The notes beneath the pieces are model-generated. The model was not told the DNA's origin. It ran no database searches and was given only the letters and a program-made list of their open reading frames with translations. Shown piece after piece: positions 58,600-64,000 of a DNA stretch of 64,000 nucleotides. The stretch comes from Bin87 sp965115825. Its GTDB lineage: Bacteria > Chloroflexota > Dehalococcoidia > Lucifugimonadales > UBA3495. A program made the translations under genes and the position numbers. Each line of letters opens with the position of its first letter. Within the stretch, counting starts at the first letter, position 1. The DNA lies in the NCBI GenBank assembly GCA_965115825.1, contig OZ220464.1, forward strand, positions 2,852,001 through 2,916,000, read 5' to 3'.

Positions 58600-61500
58600 A
58601 TGTACATTATGACCGCAGCACAGCCCAACGTAACGGGCTCTCCCCGCTGGGATTTAGCCCGCGGCATCGTCGCCCAGCTCCGCCAAATGCCCGCAGCCAC
58701 CGCCGAAGCCGAAATCGAAGTTCGCTTGCACACAGTGTTGGGCTTTCTCTTCCCTACTCTCAAATATCCCGACCTCGCCACCCAGTACCCATCCGGCGAC
58801 GGGCCCATCGACATCTACTGCCGCAACGTAGTCTTTGAAACCAAACGCCAGGGCCGAAAAGACGACGCCCGCACTAAACCCGACGGCTCTACCGAAACCC
58901 CGGAAGAGCAAGCCGTCCGTTACTTGGACGCCCTTACCGTCCACCCCACTACGTTTGATGATATCGCCGTCGGCTGGCGCGCCGCCATCACTGACGGCAA
59001 AGAATGGAGCTTTTACGATTACCGCCGCAACTCGCCTGATGTGGGAAATCTGACCCTGATTAACACGCTGCGTTTGAATACGCCCGATGATGACGAAACA
59101 CTGCTGGCATACCTCTACGATTTCGTCAACCGCACCGCCAAACTGCTGCCGCCAACCAATAACGCAGAATGGGCCGAGCGACTGGTGCAGCCCTTTATCG
59201 CGCTGGCGGCAAGCTACGAAAGCACGTCGGAATACAGCGTTAAGCAACAGCTTTGGGAAGGCGTCCTGCGCGGCGCATTTATCATCCCGCCCGATGACCC
59301 CGACGCCAAACGCGACCTCTTCGCCCGCCACACCATGTTGGTAGTAATCGCCCGCGCCATCGCTGAAACCCTGCGCCCCCGGGGACTGCGGCAAACCGGA
59401 CGGGAACCGCTGCATCACACCCTCACCCAAGGCTTCTCGGCATGGTTGCTTGATGCCGCCGGTAGCGACGGCGAAGCAGCCGTGGCCGCCTTGGTGGAAG
59501 AGGTCGATAATTACGCCTGGCTCGCAGCTAACCGGGATACCCTGAAAGACCTGTACCACATCGTCATCTCCCGCGATATTCGCCATGACTTCGGGGAATA
59601 TTATACGCCTGACTGGTTGGCTCGGGCAGTCTGCGAAGAGGTTCTAGATGCGGACTGGCGTAAGGAAACCATCGAGATGGCTGTTGTCGGCCAATTGAAT
59701 GGTCCCGCAGTTCTGGACCCGTCATGCGGCTCCGGCACATTCCTGTTTCACGCAACCCAATTACTGCTGGAAGATGCCCGCCAGCACCCCGAGCTGGTGC
59801 AAAGCCCTCACGCGCAAGTCGAAATTGTCAACGACTTGGTGGCCGGCATTGACCTGCACCCGGTCGCAGTAGAACTTTCCAAAGCAACTAAAATGTTGGC
59901 ATTTGGCGAGCTTGCTGCGTACTACGCCAACATCGCCGACCACGACACCGTATATCTGGGTGATAGCCTGCAATGGGAAACCCGCCGCAGTCAGCGAACC
60001 GGAGAGATGGGTGGAACTGTGGATATTCCCACCGTCGAGACGGACGCGCCCATCCGATTGCCCAACACTATTTTGGGACTGGAACGGTTCCCTCAATTGT
60101 TGGCGCAGATATTTGGCCACGCCAATCGCCCGGAAACCCCGGATAGCGAATCCAATCTACTGGCGCTGTTGAGCTTAACAAGCCAGTCTGACCAAGAAGC
60201 GGCTGTCGAACTCTATCGGCGTATTCGCCAGTACATTGCCAGCGGCCGCAACAATGTATGGCAGTGGTACGTTGCCAATTTGGTGCAGCCCCTGCGTCTG
60301 TCCGAATCGCCGGTTTCACGCTTGGTGGGCAACCCCCCCTGGGTCGTGTACAACGCAATGTCCAACGAAAGACAGGAGGCTTTTCGGCGTCACGCCATTG
60401 ACCGCCGCCTCTGGGCCGGAGCTCACTTGGCTACACAGAACGATCTGGCGGCCACCTTTGTCGCTACCTGCGTTGATTACTACCTGCAACCGGGTTGCAA
60501 ATTCGCCTTCGTGCAGCCTTACGCTGCTTTACAAGCGCGTCACTGGGAACCTTTCCGCTCCGGAGAATGGAGCTTGCCTCCCGAGGCCGGACGCTACCGT
60601 ACATTAGCAGACCTAAGCTTGGAAGCGTGGGATTTACTCTCCATCAACGCCCCACCGTTCCCTCAGGCCAATTCCTCGGTAATCTACGGAACCAAGATCG
60701 ACGCTACTAATCCCACAACGCCTACACAGCCAGTACCGTTAGGTAACATTTGGGTTGCCGCCACCACTGAGTCCGTAAATACTCGTATGACATGGGAGGA
60801 GGTGAAACCTCTCGTGCAATGGAGCCGCCGTCGGCAATGGCTCACCGCGCCCAGCCCTCTTTACTCCACGGCTTTTCGTACTGGAGCGACTCTATTCCCC
60901 CAATCGTTGGTTCTTTTCGAGCGCGTCCAATCCCGCGCTCGCGGCATAGTCTATTTTCACACCAATCAAGGCCGTGGAGCGTATCGGGACACCGACCGCG
61001 AGGGCGCAGTCGAGGAGCAGTTTGTTAAGCCCGTTTTGTTTTCTCAGCTGCTGTTGCCCTTCGGTACGACAGGGAGGTATTACCTCGTCGCTCCATTTAC
61101 AAAAGATGGGACCGGCCTAATTGACGATTTGCCACCGGGCGCCGACGCAGAGAGGTTTCGTCAATACTGGAACGCGGCAAATCAGGAGTATATTGACCGC
61201 AAGGGCGCAAGGTCGCCGCTCAATCTAACCGCCCGACTAGACCGCGGACGCGGCCTCTCATCGCAACTTAATCTACGTAGCGACTCCAAGATAGTGTACA
61301 ACGGTATCGGAAATTACATTAATGCTTCCGTTGTACCAAGCTCTGACATAGTCAATCACAATCAGTACTGGTTCGCCCCTGCGGATGCTGACACGAACCA
61401 CTATTTAGCTGCCATACTGAACGCCAGCTGCTTGTTGCACTTCTTTCAAGAGGCTTGTCAGCCAACAGATAGAACTTTCATGCTTCTCCCCGTCCAAAAC

Positions 61501-61719
61501 CTCCCCATCCCGGCCTTCAACCACCGAATCCCCCATCATCGCAACCTCACCGCCCAATCCCAACTCGCCCACCGGCGCGTCGCCGCCCTGGTTGCCGAAC
61601 GTCAAGCCGCCAACCGCCGCATCAACCGCAACGACGTCCTGCAAGACCACGTCATGCAGCCCATCTTTGCCAGCATCGACCAGTCCGTCCGCGCCATACT
61701 CCCCAACTTCTGCTCATAA
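58600..61719 (+). CDS. type IIG restriction-modification enzyme (nuclease plus adenine methyltransferase)
   Basis: A 1039-residue single-chain R-M protein. The N-terminal region has 'PIDIYCRNVVFETKRQG' (D...ExK nuclease core, about residues 70-90). The methyltransferase has motif I 'VLDPSCGSGTFLFHATQLL' near residue 371 and motif IV NPPW in 'RLVGNPPWVVYN' near residue 580, the gamma-class N6-adenine order. The C-terminal ~350 residues form the target recognition domain, rich in 'PVQNLPIPAFN' type segments. Such enzymes cut and methylate with one polypeptide. ATG at 58609 is an equally possible start. No partner genes flank it. Confidence 0.9.
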   Translation: MYIMTAAQPNVTGSPRWDLARGIVAQLRQMPAATAEAEIEVRLHTVLGFLFPTLKYPDLATQYPSGDGPIDIYCRNVVFETKRQGRKDDARTKPDGSTETPEEQAVRYLDALTVHPTTFDDIAVGWRAAITDGKEWSFYDYRRNSPDVGNLTLINTLRLNTPDDDETLLAYLYDFVNRTAKLLPPTNNAEWAERLVQPFIALAASYESTSEYSVKQQLWEGVLRGAFIIPPDDPDAKRDLFARHTMLVVIARAIAETLRPRGLRQTGREPLHHTLTQGFSAWLLDAAGSDGEAAVAALVEEVDNYAWLAANRDTLKDLYHIVISRDIRHDFGEYYTPDWLARAVCEEVLDADWRKETIEMAVVGQLNGPAVLDPSCGSGTFLFHATQLLLEDARQHPELVQSPHAQVEIVNDLVAGIDLHPVAVELSKATKMLAFGELAAYYANIADHDTVYLGDSLQWETRRSQRTGEMGGTVDIPTVETDAPIRLPNTILGLERFPQLLAQIFGHANRPETPDSESNLLALLSLTSQSDQEAAVELYRRIRQYIASGRNNVWQWYVANLVQPLRLSESPVSRLVGNPPWVVYNAMSNERQEAFRRHAIDRRLWAGAHLATQNDLAATFVATCVDYYLQPGCKFAFVQPYAALQARHWEPFRSGEWSLPPEAGRYRTLADLSLEAWDLLSINAPPFPQANSSVIYGTKIDATNPTTPTQPVPLGNIWVAATTESVNTRMTWEEVKPLVQWSRRRQWLTAPSPLYSTAFRTGATLFPQSLVLFERVQSRARGIVYFHTNQGRGAYRDTDREGAVEEQFVKPVLFSQLLLPFGTTGRYYLVAPFTKDGTGLIDDLPPGADAERFRQYWNAANQEYIDRKGARSPLNLTARLDRGRGLSSQLNLRSDSKIVYNGIGNYINASVVPSSDIVNHNQYWFAPADADTNHYLAAILNASCLLHFFQEACQPTDRTFMLLPVQNLPIPAFNHRIPHHRNLTAQSQLAHRRVAALVAERQAANRRINRNDVLQDHVMQPIFASIDQSVRAILPNFCS

Positions 61720-61779
61720 GCCACAACCCACCCACACCGCCATTCCGCCAAAACCCGCAACCCGCGGCGCAACCCCCAT

Positions 61780-61822
61780 CCTGAAAATCCTAAAATCCCG
61801 TAAATCCTGATTCTGACAAATT
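61780..61822. repeat. dispersed element, inverted copy
   Basis: atcctgaaaatcctaaaatcccg then taaatcctgattctgacaaa: reverse complement of the tcagaatcaggatttacggg element. It borders RNA-like element copy 2, as at copy 1. Confidence 0.85.
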
Positions 61823-61869
61823 GATGACATCCAACGCTTGCGAAACCGTACGCCAGTACTTTACCCTAT

Positions 61870-62255
61870 CCCCGTCAGGCTCATCCGCCGGCCCCGCGCG
61901 AACCGTCGGATAACCGTCCCTGGCCAGGACACCGCCCGACACCACAACTGAATAGGAGTCTCACGGGGTTCAGGACATCACGGTCTAATCCGCCGCATCC
62001 GTACTGTGCGGCATGTCGGATCCATTGCACCACTGTGGTGCGCCGGAGGTCGGTCACATTACCCGGCTGGCGCACTCAGCACGGCGGGCGTCACCACCGC
62101 TGCGCGAGGACGGGCACTGCGCAAGCAGCCGTTAGCACGCGCAAGACTAGGACGTAAATAGCAAGCACGCTCTCGGGCCGTAGCGCCGACATCCTGAACC
62201 CCCAGGAACCCAACCAAAAATCCACCGACCGACCAAAAGGAGAGAAACAACCACC
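61870..62255 (+). ncRNA. structured RNA-like repeated element, copy 2
   Basis: Near-identical inverted copy of 39428-39826. GGGGTTCAGG (61965-61974) can pair with CCTGAACCCC (62193-62202). Inside are GCCGCA..TGCGGC (61992-62012) and GCACCA-CTG-TGGTGC. Differences to copy 1 fall mostly in the loop of the first hairpin. A -35-like TTGCGA is kept but the -10 is poor, so this copy may be less active. Confidence 0.5.
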
Positions 62256-62315
62256 ATGAACACCGCCAACCCCAACCCCACTACCCGCGCCCCTCCCAAA
62301 GGCGCCGCAACATAA
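62256..62315 (+). CDS. short leader ORF of the RNA-like element, copy 2
   Basis: A 19-codon ORF (MNTANPNPTTRAPPKGAAT) with AAAGGAG 12 bp upstream. Start context and first seven residues equal those of copy 1, the rest differs. It ends 22 bp before the -10 box of the S9 peptidase gene. Confidence 0.45.
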   Translation: MNTANPNPTTRAPPKGAAT

Positions 62316-62336
62316 GCGAAAGGCCCGATGCTGCGC

Positions 62337-62342
62337 TATAAT
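62337..62342 (+). promoter_or_regulatory. -10 box for S9 peptidase gene
   Basis: TATAAT 43 bp before the ATG at 62385. No convincing -35. Confidence 0.5.
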
Positions 62343-62384
62343 GGCAACGTCTTTCACGTCTTTCCCGCACGGAATGAGATTGCT

Positions 62385-64000
62385 ATGCCGAACCCCATAG
62401 GGCCCGACCTCTTTCGCCGCCTGACCACTGCAAGCGACCCCGCCATCACGCCGGACGGCCGCCGTTGCGCTTACGTGTTGAACTGGTTTGACGATGCGGT
62501 GTCGGAAAGCCGCTCGCGCATCTATTTGGCGCGGCTGGACGCGGGCGACGGGAACGGTATGCCGCAGTCGTTGCCTTTCACCCGCGGCAACTCCGATACC
62601 CACCCCCGCTATTCTCCCGACGGTGCGATGCTGGCCTTTCTGCGATCCGACGCACGGGCGTTAGTCCGGCGGCAAGTGTGGCTGATGCCATCGGACGGAG
62701 GCGAGGCCGCGCAGCTGACCCATCTGCCCAACGGCGTCCGCGAATTCGCCTGGGCTCCGGACTCGGCCCGGCTGGCGGTGGTGGCCGATGTTTGCCCTCA
62801 TGATGTTCTCCCCGATAAGGACGCCGCCGCCGCGGAGCCGGCAGTGCGCGAAGTTCGCCGCATCCGCTACCGGCACGACGCATTAGGATGGCGGGGCGAC
62901 TGCCACTTCCACTTGTTCGTGGTGGACGCGCGCACGGGCGAGGCTGCGCAAATAACCGATGGCGATTGGGATGACACCGCGCCGGCCTGGTCTCCGGACG
63001 GTTGCCGCATCGCATTTATATCGGGACGGTCGGAATCCCGAGATGTTACGGCATCTAACGAGGTGTACGTGATGGATGCGCCACCAGCCGGCCAATCCGC
63101 GCCGGAGCCGATCCTGTGGTCGCAAGGGCTAACCGACACGGCGGCGGTCACATGGTCTCCCGACGGGCAGCGACTGTTAGCCGCGGGCGGACACGATGAA
63201 GAGCTGATGACGCTGTGGCAAGCCTACCTGTACGTGCTGGAACCCGGCCAGCCGCCGCGCCGCATCACCAACGACAACATTCGGCCCTGTCTGGGCTATC
63301 CCGGCATCTACCCGCCGCTGGAACTGCGCTGGACCGCGGATGACGATGGCGGAGATGGCCGCATCTTGTTTCTTGCCGACGCTGCCGGCGAAACGCGGCT
63401 GTACACCTTGGAAGCGCCGTCCGGCGACGGCTTGGGCAACCTTACGCCGCTTACCTACGGGGGCGAACTGCTGTCGGGAATTTCCATCAATGCGGACGCG
63501 CGCCGGGTTGCGCTGACGGCATCCTCCCCCTCCGCGCCTTCGGATCTGCACTCTGTCGCAACGGACACCGGCCAACGACGGCGGCTGACCGGGCACAACG
63601 ACGCCTGGCTGGCGGAGTGCTCGTCGGCAACTATGGAAAAGTTCATCGTGGAGCGCGACGACTTTGACGTTGAGTGTCGGCTGTACCATCCGCCGGGCTT
63701 TGACGCCGGGCAAAAGTACCCGCTGATATTGGAGATCCACGGCGGCCCCAACGGAGCATTCTACGACTCTTTCGTCCCCTGGCATCAGGCGCTGGCGGGA
63801 GCCGGCTACCTGACCCTGGCGGTGAACCCGCGAGGTTCCTCAACCTATGGCGAAGAGTTTGTCAACGCTGTGCTGGGCGATTGGGGCGGCGAAGATTACC
63901 GGGACCTCATGGCTGCGTTGGACGCCGTGTGCCAGCGGGATTACGTGGACATCCGGCGGTTGGGCGTCCACGGCTATAGCTACGGCGGCTACATGACGAC
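62385..64000 (+). CDS. S9 family serine peptidase (prolyl oligopeptidase/acylaminoacyl peptidase), 3' end outside window
   Basis: 538 codons are visible and the frame is open to the window end. The N-terminal ~430 residues form a WD40-like beta-propeller with repeated 'SPDG' blades ('HPRYSPDGAMLAFL', 'APAWSPDGCRIAFISGR', 'AVTWSPDGQRLLAAGG'). The catalytic hydrolase domain begins near 'YPLILEIHGGPNGAFYDSF' and reaches the nucleophile Ser532 in G-Y-S-Y-G-G at 63972-63989. Asp and His of the triad would lie beyond the window. These enzymes cut short peptides in the cytoplasm. No signal peptide is seen. Start ATG has GGAATGAG upstream. Confidence 0.93.
   Translation, partial: MPNPIGPDLFRRLTTASDPAITPDGRRCAYVLNWFDDAVSESRSRIYLARLDAGDGNGMPQSLPFTRGNSDTHPRYSPDGAMLAFLRSDARALVRRQVWLMPSDGGEAAQLTHLPNGVREFAWAPDSARLAVVADVCPHDVLPDKDAAAAEPAVREVRRIRYRHDALGWRGDCHFHLFVVDARTGEAAQITDGDWDDTAPAWSPDGCRIAFISGRSESRDVTASNEVYVMDAPPAGQSAPEPILWSQGLTDTAAVTWSPDGQRLLAAGGHDEELMTLWQAYLYVLEPGQPPRRITNDNIRPCLGYPGIYPPLELRWTADDDGGDGRILFLADAAGETRLYTLEAPSGDGLGNLTPLTYGGELLSGISINADARRVALTASSPSAPSDLHSVATDTGQRRRLTGHNDAWLAECSSATMEKFIVERDDFDVECRLYHPPGFDAGQKYPLILEIHGGPNGAFYDSFVPWHQALAGAGYLTLAVNPRGSSTYGEEFVNAVLGDWGGEDYRDLMAALDAVCQRDYVDIRRLGVHGYSYGGYMT

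Overview
The window is high-GC bacterial DNA. Gene content suggests a Chloroflexota, possibly a Dehalococcoidia/SAR202-like lineage: ferredoxin-thioredoxin reductase, B12 salvage genes, large FN3/IPT secreted proteins, many restriction-modification genes and DUF433/DUF5615 modules. This placement is inference from gene content only; no rRNA is present.

Layout. 0-2 kb (minus strand): three DUF433 antitoxin genes with one intact and two decayed DUF5615 toxins. 1.7-7 kb: SAM hydrolase, secG, gatB, two tiny membrane proteins, acetyl-CoA synthetase. 7-11 kb: Uma2 nuclease, a coiled-coil protein with in-frame 21-bp repeats, a lipoprotein, an MFS transporter, and a ferredoxin-thioredoxin reductase catalytic chain whose last redox cysteine is an in-frame TGA followed by a SECIS-like hairpin. 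11-16 kb: a short and a long FN3/IPT surface protein. 16-20.8 kb: alpha-E/ATP-grasp pair, tRNA-Val, Fpg, alkyltransferase-like protein, ABM enzyme. 20.8-26 kb: an R-M pair, a hydrolase, a VOC protein, a CapA-like protein.

26.5-48.6 kb is framed by two near-identical surface-protein genes in inverted orientation. Each has a 24-25 nt G/C homopolymer inside a leader ORF. They enclose a 144-bp tandem array and a cobalamin salvage operon (cobC, cobD, cbiB, cobS, cobT, cobO, cobB and a ChuX-like gene) behind a B12 riboswitch with promoter and terminator. The enclosed stretch also carries a prokaryotic viperin, a dienelactone hydrolase, a second R-M pair and a glutamine amidotransferase.

48.7-64 kb: a C26-like pseudoenzyme, gyrA, a third R-M system, a hydrolase, a fusion of chorismate mutase with a degenerate archaeal-type TrpRS next to true trpS, a type IIG R-M enzyme, the second copy of a ~430-bp structured RNA-like element (first copy at 39.4-39.9 kb), and the start of an S9 peptidase that runs off the window.

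Main themes: layered defence (four R-M systems, viperin, toxin-antitoxin remnants), probable phase and sequence variation of surface proteins, and three unusual molecules: the Sec-FtrB, the chorismate mutase-TrpRS fusion and the duplicated RNA-like element.
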